This document shows positions 1 to 5,761 of a stretch of DNA of 6,431 bases, in pieces (positions within the stretch are counted from its first letter, which is position 1; the number at the start of each line of letters is the position of its first letter). The stretch covers positions 1 to 6,431 of the forward strand of contig JBBABI010000069.1 of the NCBI GenBank assembly GCA_041679065.1, given 5' to 3'. This DNA comes from CAJBLF01 sp041679065 (GTDB lineage: Bacteria; Patescibacteriota; Gracilibacteria; Absconditabacterales; Absconditicoccaceae). Under the pieces are notes generated by a model. That model was not told the DNA's origin. It saw only the letters and a program-made list of their open reading frames with translations, and did no database searches. The translations under genes and the position numbers were made by a program.

Positions 1-1458
1 TCTGCAACCAATATCACTCCATTGGAAGCAAAAATCCTTCAGCATATCCTGCCGGCAGATATTCTCCTCAGATATCTTTTTTTGGATGCGGATATGTTTC
101 TGGTCACGGAAACTATCATCGCCAAACTCTATGATAAAAAAATCCTCGATGGATTCATTCATCATTTCCGCAAAGATGACAGCGCATTGGAAAATTTCCT
201 TTTGTATATCACTGATTATAGGCATTTCAAAAAGAAGTTTTTTCAAGGTGTGTATAAATATATCATCACCGTCTTTAGGGATGAGGATCGCAAAGAGATC
301 ACGGAAGATCTGGATGATCTCATGTCCTCTATCGGTGAAGACATAGAAAACATCGAAAGTTTCAAGATCCCCGAAAGGATAAAAAAGGAATCCAAACTCA
401 TGGAGAAAATTCTGAATTTCTATATAACGCTCATCTGAGGATTCTGGGTTTCCAGAGGTGATAATTACTTTCTCAGATTATTCAAAAAGCCGCTTATTCA
501 GAAAATCTTTGCTACCACGGACAATCTTGCGCCCAAAAATTATACGCTCAACTATTATGGTCAACTTCTGCAGCAATATGGGAAGAATGTCTTCTATTAC
601 AAATATACTGCAGATAATGTCAGAGCTGGGAAACAGAAATTTATACTCCCAAATAGACCAAACACCAAAAATATCTATTCCAATATCAGTGTATTGAAAT
701 CCTTTGATGAAAACTTCCTTGCCATCACCTTGCAGGATATCAATCCCAAAGATATCAGGATCTATCTTAAGCATAAAAAAATATTGGATCTTTTTAGAGT
801 GCTTCTGGGCAAACAAGTTTCCGATCTAGTAACTAGCCCCAAGGCGACATTCTTGAAAGGGGTCTATGGAGGCATTGCTCAGCATCTCGTTGATCTCAAG
901 GATTTTGTTTCTGATATTGAAAAAAGTTTATCCGATCAGGATATTTTCCACATCAAAGAGAATATTTATAATATTGATTTCCGAGTTGCGCAAAGCTTTT
1001 ATCAATATGTCCATGGAGCCAGAATACAGTTATCTGCCAATTACTCTGATATGGTAATCGTATGAATCTTTGCCAGTGTCAGAGAAACGCTTCTGGGATT
1101 GCTTTTGTACAGAGCATTTCTGCGTAATCAGGAAACAAACATCAAGAAACTCAATATAGATCTTTTGATACACCTATATATCAAGAATATCCTTCATATT
1201 GATGATGAATATCTTGAGAAAATCACGAAAGTCATAGAGCAGGTCGCTGATACGTTTCAGGAAATCATCATTCAATGGATAGAATTGGACGACAACAAGG
1301 AATATCTGAGGATCGCTATGGAGAACTGGATGAATTTTACTGGGAATAAGACGCTGGATGAGATTACCAAAAGATGCAGCACGGAAGATTTCATTCGATT
1401 TACTTGATTTCTGAAGAATATCACCTATTATAATAAAAGATTCTTAATTCCGAAATAA
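1..1458 (+). CDS. Large helical protein of unknown function (5' end outside window)
   Basis: Frame 1 is open from the first base to a TAA at 1456-1458 (485 residues visible) if the TGA codons at 436-438, 1063-1065 and 1405-1407 are read as glycine. With TGA as stop it falls into three co-linear fragments in the same frame, separated only by TGA, with no frame change. The start lies upstream of the window. The product is rich in Ile, Leu, Lys, Asp and Glu and looks mainly alpha-helical, with several charged amphipathic stretches. I see no signal peptide, no clear membrane segment and no nucleotide-binding or catalytic motif. I do not recognise the family. A short Gly pair occurs where the first TGA is followed by GGA. 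It is followed by a structured intergenic region and then nrdR on the same strand; no functional link is evident. The continuous frame is well supported; the function is not. Confidence 0.8.
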
Positions 1459-1468
1459 GAGAAATAGC

Positions 1469-1600
1469 CGCAGGTTGTCGCACAGGTCGCCTAGGCGACC
1501 GCCACAGGTTGCTGCAGATTGTTATATTAGTTTTTTTTAAAAAAATATAAACTAACAACCTGAGACTATGTGAGGCCACCTGAGGCAATCTGAGGCCATG
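1469..1600. repeat. Structured intergenic repeat region: nested inverted repeats plus 4x10-nt tandem repeat
   Basis: This stretch fills most of the gap between the first gene and nrdR and holds no gene. The left half carries a perfect 16-nt palindrome at 1485-1500 (GGTCGCCTAGGCGACC) and direct copies of CAGGTTG at 1471-1477 and 1505-1511. The centre is a hairpin with TTAGTTT (1527-1533) pairing AAACTAA (1549-1555) around a T-run and an A-run. Outer arms also pair: CAGGTTG (1505-1511) with CAACCTG (1556-1562), and CAGATTG (1515-1521) with CAATCTG (1586-1592). The right half is a degenerate 10-nt tandem repeat, four units from 1561 to 1600, each beginning TGAG. It could be a mobile palindromic repeat or a structured RNA region; no known family is recognised. 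Confidence 0.65.
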
Positions 1601-1623
1601 TAAATAATCATTTAAAGTTTTTA

Positions 1624-1629
1624 TATTAT
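1624..1629 (+). promoter_or_regulatory. Candidate -10 box for nrdR
   Basis: TATTAT matches the sigma-70 -10 consensus at five of six positions and lies 13 nt before the nrdR ATG. No good -35 box is seen 16 to 18 nt upstream, so this is a weak call. If used, the nrdR mRNA would have a very short leader. I see no NrdR-box-like pair in this gap. Confidence 0.3.
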
Positions 1630-1642
1630 ATCAAGTGAAACA

Positions 1643-2077
1643 ATGAAATGCCCAAAATGCCAAAATATGGATACCAAAGTCATTGATTCTAGAGTCATAG
1701 ATAATGGCCAAAGCATCAGGCGCAGAAGAGAATGCGAATTTTGTCAAAATAGATTCACCACATTTGAGAGGAAATGAACTACTGAATTGATGGTCATCAA
1801 AAAAAATGGCGAGAAACAGCTTTATGACAGGGATAAGCTCAAAAGAGCGCTCCTACTCGCATTCGCAAAAAGAAATATCAATGATGAAGATATGGAAAGT
1901 ATCATCAACAATCTAGAATCGGAATGGACGACGGACAAAACGGAAATCACTTCTAAAGAAATCGGTGATGATGTTTTGAGAGCATTAAAAAAAGCGGATC
2001 CTGTGGCTTATGTCAGATTCGCTTCGGTATATAAATCATTTGATAATATAGATGATTTTCAGAGATTTATTAAGTAA
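1643..2077 (+). CDS. nrdR: Transcriptional repressor NrdR (ATP-cone, zinc ribbon)
   Basis: The product is 144 residues, close to the usual length of about 150 for NrdR. NrdR is a nucleotide-sensing repressor of ribonucleotide reductase genes. The N-terminus carries a zinc ribbon with cysteines at 3, 6, 31 and 34, the family hallmark arginine run at 26-29, and the motif RFTTFER at 37-43. An ATP-cone domain follows from about residue 49 (VIKKNGEKQ) to the C-terminus, ending in the typical pattern DPVAYVRFASVYKSF. The TGA at 1775-1777 (codon 45) sits in the linker between ribbon and cone. Reading it as Gly joins the two halves with no gap relative to the family; reading it as stop would leave a bare zinc ribbon. 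ATG at 1643 is chosen because it gives the standard MKCPKC start. It ends in TAA, and no nrd operon is in the window. Confidence 0.96.
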
Positions 2078-2205
2078 TTGTCATTGCGAGGCACGAAGCA
2101 ATCCAGATGATTAGATTGCCACACCTCTCCGCCTAGGCGGATCGGCCTGCATGCCTTCGGTATGTAAACCTGCCGGTAGGCAAGTTCTCAAAGACACAAT
2201 TTTTT
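2078..2205. repeat. Hairpin-rich intergenic repeat region between convergent genes
   Basis: There is no gene here. The stretch separates nrdR (+) from the isochorismatase-family gene (-). It opens with a GTCATTGCGAGG...GAAGCAATC motif of the kind seen in intergenic repeats of many bacteria. ATTGC (2083-2087) can pair with GCAAT (2098-2102), or alternatively GCAATC (2098-2103) with GATTGC (2114-2119). A perfect 14-nt palindrome TCCGCCTAGGCGGA lies at 2128-2141, a hairpin with a TTC loop at 2150-2164, and a near-palindrome CCTGCCGGTAGG at 2170-2181. The 10-nt core CGCCTAGGCG is shared with the palindrome at 1485-1500. The hairpins may help stop transcription from both sides, but no hairpin is directly followed by a T-run. 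Confidence 0.6.
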
Positions 2206-2712
2206 TTATTCCACGAATTCTTCGAAATTGATGAATTCTATCTCTTCTCTGGTATCATGCAGATCTGCAAAGGTCTGCTCTTGTATTTCTGGTTTGTGCG
2301 CTGCGCAGCAATCTTTGATGACAGTGATTTTCATATCTCTATCGTATGCTTCCTGGATGAAACTTCTGACGCAGAGATTCGTCAAAATTCATCAGACTAC
2401 CACATTTTTCACGCCTTCCAATTCTTTATCAAGTTCAGTTTTGTAGAAAGGACTAATCTTATGTTTGACGATGATTACATCGGCCTCTGATAATTTCAAT
2501 TCAGGAATGATCTGGGTGGTATTGCTGAAATATTCAGGAGCATCAGGCTCTACGTGCTTAGTGAAAATGATCTTATATTTCCTGGCTTTGCAGAAGTCGA
2601 TCAGAAAATTTACTTTACTGACTATATCTACGAGATCGCCTACATAATATTCGGATTCTGGATTTCTCCATTCCGTCTGATAATCAATAAGAACCAATGC
2701 CGATTCTTGCAT
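2206..2712 (-). CDS. Isochorismatase-family cysteine hydrolase (nicotinamidase-like)
   Basis: The product is 168 residues, an ordinary length for this alpha/beta hydrolase family. Members cleave amide or vinyl-ether bonds in isochorismate, nicotinamide, N-carbamoyl compounds and others. The expected catalytic triad is visible: Asp10 in ALVLIDYQ, Lys83 in VIIVKHKISPFYKT, and Cys114 in GILTNLCVRS, followed by the typical strand KITVIKDCCAAH. Two adjacent TGA codons (2392-2394 and 2389-2391, residues 107 and 108) supply a Gly pair just before ILTNLC. The family has a conserved Gly at the second position, so TGA = Gly restores the active site; as stops they would remove the catalytic Cys. ATG at 2712 fits the family N-terminus; there is no clear Shine-Dalgarno site. 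It ends in TAA. The substrate cannot be told from the sequence. Confidence 0.92.
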
Positions 2713-2779
2713 AGATTGCTTGGCTACATAGGTAAAAAAAACGATAGTAGGTTGATTATACTTTTTTCCTTCTGGTTTT

Positions 2780-2818
2780 CAAAGAAAAAGAAAAGAGAAG
2801 ATTGAAGTCAATCTCCCC
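2780..2818 (-). terminator. Rho-independent terminator of the 2839-3246 gene
   Basis: On the minus strand a 10-bp stem (arms 2809-2818 and 2795-2804, two G-U pairs, loop of four bases at 2805-2808) is followed by a T-rich tract interrupted by single C residues (2780-2794). It lies about 20 nt past the TAG of the upstream small gene, the expected position for an intrinsic terminator. The plus strand also has a T-run just after the stem (2819-2828), so it could work in both directions. Confidence 0.7.
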
Positions 2819-2838
2819 TTCTTTTTTACTTAACAATA

Positions 2839-3246
2839 CTATACAATACCATGTTTAGCTCTGACTCTCAGGTGTTTTACACCCCTGACCTGGATTTCTC
2901 CAAGATTTGCCTTGATTAGTTCAAACATGTCTAACGTTTCTTTATGCTCAAACAACTTCTTGAGATTCTTGTGAGAGAACATCCGATCATCAATGTAAGA
3001 ACTAGAACGATGAAAAATGTCTTTAAACCTTTCTGTTCCTTTTCCATTGACAACAAAAGCTAGATGAGTGAAATGATAGCCAGCGGCCTTCATTTGCATC
3101 TCCTTAACCACAGGATGGTCTTTTAATTCTTTTGTAAGACGAAGCACAAAAAATTCATGCTGCGTAGAAAACTCAAGAATTTCATTCCGTCCTTCTAAAA
3201 GAAGGAGTTGTTTGGCATCAAACACGCCAATTGATTTTTTTTCCAT
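2839..3246 (-). CDS. Small conserved-looking protein of unknown function
   Basis: The frame encodes 135 residues from ATG at 3246 to TAG at 2839-2841, the only TAG stop in the window. I do not recognise the family. The product is soluble-looking, basic overall and rich in Lys, His, Phe and Leu. Notable features are a His-containing segment (AGYHFTHLAFVVNGKGTERF, near residues 55-74), which has the look of a fold core, and a basic C-terminal stretch (RGVKHLRVRAKHG). There is no signal peptide or membrane segment. Unlike every other gene here it has no in-frame TGA although it has eight glycines. It sits between its own candidate promoter and a good terminator, so it is probably a single transcription unit or the end of the upstream one. 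It has no Shine-Dalgarno site; the start is preceded by A-runs. Confidence 0.75.
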   Translation of the reverse strand: MEKKSIGVFDAKQLLLLEGRNEILEFSTQHEFFVLRLTKELKDHPVVKEMQMKAAGYHFTHLAFVVNGKGTERFKDIFHRSSSYIDDRMFSHKNLKKLFEHKETLDMFELIKANLGEIQVRGVKHLRVRAKHGIV

Positions 3247-3268
3247 AATTTTTTTTTGGTTTTTTTTA

Positions 3269-3284
3269 CCTTATTCTTATAAGG
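3269..3284. promoter_or_regulatory. Inverted repeat overlapping the -10 region (possible operator)
   Basis: CCTTAT and ATAAGG form a perfect 6-bp inverted repeat around TCTT. It overlaps the candidate -10 box and start site of the 2839-3246 gene. It is not followed by T residues in the minus-strand direction, so it is a poor terminator for the upstream gene. A repressor site or a 5' leader hairpin is possible; neither is proven. Confidence 0.3.
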
Positions 3285-3303
3285 AATTACATATGAAAAT
3301 CAA
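3276..3303 (-). promoter_or_regulatory. Candidate sigma-70 promoter for the 2839-3246 gene
   Basis: On the minus strand, TTGATT (3298-3303) and TATAAG (3276-3281) are 16 nt apart. The -10 box is 30 nt before the ATG at 3246, leaving a leader of about 20 nt. It lies in the 63-nt gap after the stop of the upstream secreted-protein gene, so the small gene need not depend on readthrough. Confidence 0.45.
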
Positions 3304-3309
3304 GGCAAA

Positions 3310-3960
3310 TTACCCCTTTGTCAACATTTTTATACCACGAACAATAATGAATATCACTCCCACTAAAACAAGCAAGCCAATACCCAGAAAGAGTCAGATT
3401 TTGTTATCAACTATAGTCCATGCCGGCTTATTGAAAAACTGAGTTTTGAGCTGAGGGAGGACTTTGAAGGTATGGATGGTTTCTTTGAGATTAAAGCTCT
3501 CTATCTTACCGATAGCTAAGGAATATTTCCCTTGATTGCCGGGATTGCTTACTATGATGGTATATGTTCATGAACTAACCTGCTGCTCCCGGGCAGGTCA
3601 TCGAAGGTACTGATCACCTGCAAAAGGTTCATAAAATCCTGACCACTGGACTTGAGTCCCATCTAACCTTGTAAGAAGTGAACTACCATTAAATAATTCG
3701 ACTATAAAATCCGTCCTGCTCCCTGAAAGGTCTGGCACTACGATATTAGCATAGAGAAGAAATCAGGTGTCAGAAGTGATCTGATAATAATCAGGCTGAC
3801 CTTGAAGATCGCCGTAAAATGCTTGAGAGATTTCTGGATTGCTTACTACGACAGGGTTCGTCTCAGGATGAGATTGATCGAATTCGATTCTCGGCTGATG
3901 AGCTGAACAGATACCTAACATCATAAAAACAGCCAACACTGGTACGAACAGTTTTTTCAT
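3310..3960 (-). CDS. Secreted beta-sandwich protein with C-terminal membrane anchor (PPC-like)
   Basis: The product is 216 residues from ATG at 3960 to TAA at 3310-3312. Four TGA codons (3763-3765, 3598-3600, 3568-3570, 3394-3396; residues 66, 121, 131, 189) are read as Gly. Residues 1-20 are a Sec-type signal peptide (MKK start, hydrophobic core, ending CSA, with likely cleavage before His21). Residues about 40-155 look like a beta-rich domain. Its pattern SSGTYTIIVSNPGNQGKYSLAIG (128-151, Gly131 from TGA) resembles the last strands of pre-peptidase C-terminal (PPC) and related sandwich domains. A single membrane helix (about 189-208, LFLGIGLLVLVGVIFIIV) is followed by a short basic tail. 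So the domain sits outside the cell, anchored at its C-terminus. The exact role is unknown. An upstream MW... extension in the same frame encodes the repeat element and is rejected as start. It lies 103 nt downstream of murD on the same strand. Confidence 0.85.
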
Positions 3961-3970
3961 TGCGTGAATG

Positions 3971-3999
3971 ATTATGAAATAAATCGTCATTCCCGTGAA
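3971..3999 (-). promoter_or_regulatory. Weak candidate promoter for the secreted-protein gene, -35 within the repeat
   Basis: On the minus strand, TTCACG (3994-3999) and CATAAT (3971-3976) are 17 nt apart; the -10 box is 10 nt before the ATG at 3960. The -35 box lies inside the first hairpin of the repeat element. The match is modest and readthrough from murD is an alternative. Confidence 0.25.
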
Positions 4000-4059
4000 G
4001 ACGGGAATCCACATTTTCTCGATTTGGATTCCGGCTGCAAAACTTGGCGCCGGAATGAC
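3986..4059. repeat. GTCATTCC-bounded two-hairpin intergenic repeat, copy 1
   Basis: The 74-nt element is bounded by perfect inverted ends GTCATTCC and GGAATGAC. It contains two hairpins. The first is ATTCCCGT-GAAG-ACGGGAAT. The second runs from ATTCCGGC to GCCGGAAT around a longer loop. It resembles the widespread GTCATTCCCG...CGGGAATCC intergenic repeats of bacteria. It begins four bases past the murD stop, so it may act as the 3' end or a processing structure of the murD transcript. A second copy in the same orientation lies at 5648-5711. Confidence 0.8.
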
Positions 4060-4063
4060 ACTC

Positions 4064-5524
4064 TTATTTACTTTCCTTTATATATTCCTGGAACAGATCG
4101 CCCTTCTCTTCGAAATTCTTCCACATGCTATAACTTGGAGATGCTGTAGAAAGGAGGCAAATCTTTCCTTTCTCGGTATGTTTATAAGCGAATCTCACCG
4201 CTTCCTGCATAGAACTTGTCTCCATGATTTTTAATGTTCCGATATTTCAGTGCAGTAATGCTTCAAAAATCCTATTCCCGGAATCAGGGAAAAGAACGAT
4301 ATTTTTGATGCCATTCTTATATATATATTTCGCTAATTCGTTAAAATTATACCCTCTATCGGTTCAGCCAAGAAAAATCGTATCAATCTGTCATTCAAAT
4401 GATTTGATGGCCTGGATAGTACTTTCTGGTGTGGTGGAAATTGCATCATCTATCCAGCGGATACCATTATACTCCCCCACTTCCTGTAATCTATGTGGCA
4501 ATCACTGAAAATCACGAACAGTCTGATGAATTACCTCATCAGGAAGTTTCAAGACATCAGCCAATGCAATGATAGCCGTAATATTTTCCAGATTATGATC
4601 TCAGGGGATTTTCCTCTCACTGATAGGGAATAGCTGTTTGTCGTCTCTCGTGAAATAATTACTTGACCGTGAATATCTGGACTCACGACCATAGGGAATC
4701 AGATTCGTATATTTTTCTTCCAGGTTGTAGTTCTGGAGCGTTCATTCGTAGACGATATTGATCTCGGAATCATTTAAAATATTTAACTTAGCATCGACGT
4801 ATTTATCAAAGGATCCATGCCAATCCAGATGCTCAGGGAAAATGGTTCCCAGGATGGAAATATAATTTTTCTTTCTAAGGTTTTGGAGCATATAACTGGA
4901 AAGTTCGATGACAACAAAATCAAGAGAATCAGAATCCTCCGCTTCGCATTCGCTCAGCATCCCGGTGGACCGGGACAGGCTCTCCTTTACCAAAGGAGGC
5001 TTTCAATTGTCTACATTTAGGGCGCCCCTCTTTGACTTGTCCACGACAGTGGGTAAAGAAGGGGAAGGGGTGATTCTAGTAAATGAGATTTCATCGAACA
5101 CAGGCGTCCCGATATTTCCTACCAATTTAGTGCGATAGCCGGCATTTTTCAATAATGCATGAACCAATGAAACAATAGTGGATTTGCCTTTGCTCGCGGT
5201 GACAGCGATGACTTTACCAGGATAATTATCAAAGAATACCTGCACTTGCGTCATAATTTTCTCTTGATGGGGGATCAATTCTTCGGATAGGGGTATCCCG
5301 GAAGATTTGAAAATAACATCATACTGACCGAGATTTCTCGTATATTCTTGTCCAACGACTGTTTTGACATGTTCATGACTGTCCAAATCCTGATTAGCAT
5401 CCAATATGGTAATGTTTTTGAAATCAACATGATGGTCCATCAAAAATTTGAGTGTGGATTTCCCTTCCAGCCCAAATCAGAGAATGGCGATATTTTTATT
5501 CTGTAATTGAGAAAAATCAATCAT
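4064..5524 (-). CDS. murD: Mur ligase, UDP-MurNAc-L-Ala:glutamate ligase (MurD/MurD2 type), with 51-aa insert
   Basis: The cytoplasmic enzyme adds glutamate to UDP-MurNAc-L-alanine using ATP. The product is 486 residues; without the insert at 150-200 it would be 435, normal for MurD. Domains in order: an N-terminal Rossmann-like UDP-binding domain (AILGFGLEGKST, 13-24); a central ATPase domain with P-loop TASKGKST (109-116), GNIG (136-139), IELSSYML (206-213), PEHLDWHGS (230-238) and the lysine that is carbamylated in Mur ligases (Lys246 in DAKLNI); then the HNLEN motif (310-314) and a C-terminal domain with FLGGTDRG and LSTASPSYSMWKNFEEKGD. Eight TGA codons encode Gly (residues 16, 174, 261, 308, 341, 378, 387, 426), several at conserved glycines. 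The P-loop has Ala where Gly is usual. ATG at 5524 gives the family N-terminus. Divergent to murL, which suggests the L-Glu-adding MurD2 role. It ends in TAA. Confidence 0.95.
4925..5077. mobile_element. In-frame palindromic insertion element inside murD
   Basis: The 153-nt (51-codon) segment is bounded by AGAATCA (4925-4931) and its exact complement TGATTCT (5071-5077). It contains a 7-bp hairpin CTCCTTT-ACC-AAAGGAG (4982-4998), a 6-bp hairpin CCCGGT-GG-ACCGGG (4961-4974), the palindrome GGGCGCCC (5020-5027), and an imperfect arm pair between the CCCCT region at 5025-5034 and the AGAAGGGG region at 5057-5064. It is clearly more GC-rich than the surrounding gene. It encodes residues 150-200, a Ser/Pro/Lys-rich stretch absent from ordinary MurD, between GNIGTPVFDEI and LDFVVIELSS. 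The frame is kept, with one TGA (5003-5005) read as Gly. It behaves like the Rickettsia palindromic elements; the exact ends are inferred from the inverted termini. Confidence 0.75.
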
Positions 5525-5541
5525 GAAACATATAATTTTTA

Positions 5542-5570
5542 ATTTTAAAATTTAAGAATTTTGGAATCAA
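5542..5570 (-). promoter_or_regulatory. Candidate sigma-70 promoter for murD
   Basis: On the minus strand, TTGATT (5565-5570) and TAAAAT (5542-5547) are exactly 17 nt apart, each a good match to consensus. The -10 box is 17 nt before the murD ATG, giving a leader of only about ten bases, in line with the lack of a Shine-Dalgarno site. Confidence 0.55.
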
Positions 5571-5647
5571 TCTCCAATTATCAATAACAAATGAACAAAC
5601 AATAATAAAAGTAATTATTATCGATGAAAATGCAATTTGAAAAACAA

Positions 5648-5711
5648 GTCATTCCCGTGAAAACGGGAATCCATATAGGTTTCGTCTGTAAACCTTAAAC
5701 GCCGGAACGAC
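5648..5711. repeat. GTCATTCC-bounded intergenic repeat, copy 2
   Basis: The 64-nt element starts with GTCATTCCCGTGAA and ends with CCGGAACGAC. It shares with copy 1 the first hairpin (ATTCCCGT-GAAA-ACGGGAAT) followed by CCA, and a decayed second half: the right end has GGAACGAC in place of GGAATGAC, and its left partner is largely lost. It lies in the murD-murL gap, between the murD promoter and the murL start. Confidence 0.75.
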
Positions 5712-5726
5712 AGTTCTCCCATCGTA

Positions 5727-5754
5727 TTGATTTTTTGGAGCAAATAAGTAGATT
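5727..5754 (+). promoter_or_regulatory. Weak candidate promoter for murL
   Basis: TTGATT (5727-5732) and TAGATT (5749-5754) are 16 nt apart. The -10 box is seven bases before the murL ATG, so the transcript would be nearly leaderless. A GGAG (5737-5740) occurs but is about 21 nt from the ATG, too far for a normal Shine-Dalgarno site. The call is tentative. Confidence 0.25.
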
Positions 5755-5761
5755 CATCACC

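Noticed and set aside
478..816. Minus-strand ORF of 112 residues opposite the first gene
   Set aside because: It overlaps the code-25 frame of the large plus-strand gene and shows no recognisable protein features.
436..1407. The first gene as three separate short genes or a pseudogene broken by TGA
   Set aside because: All pieces are in one frame, separated only by TGA, and the same pattern occurs in recognisable intact families in the window.
1561..1600. Short CRISPR-like array
   Set aside because: The 10-nt units are directly adjacent and degenerate, with no spacers.
1775..1777. TGA as selenocysteine or tryptophan
   Set aside because: 24 TGAs in unrelated genes exclude selenocysteine, and conserved sites such as GGGKDS require Gly, not Trp; TGG serves for Trp.
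2206..2712. Specific call as nicotinamidase PncA
   Set aside because: The metal-binding Asp-His pattern of nicotinamidases is not evident; only the family-level triad is supported.
3269..3284. Terminator of the secreted-protein gene
   Set aside because: The hairpin is followed by A-runs, not T-runs, in the direction of transcription.
3961..4014. N-terminal extension of the secreted protein starting with MWIPVFTG
   Set aside because: It is a translation of the GTCATTCC repeat; ATG at 3960 gives a proper signal peptide.
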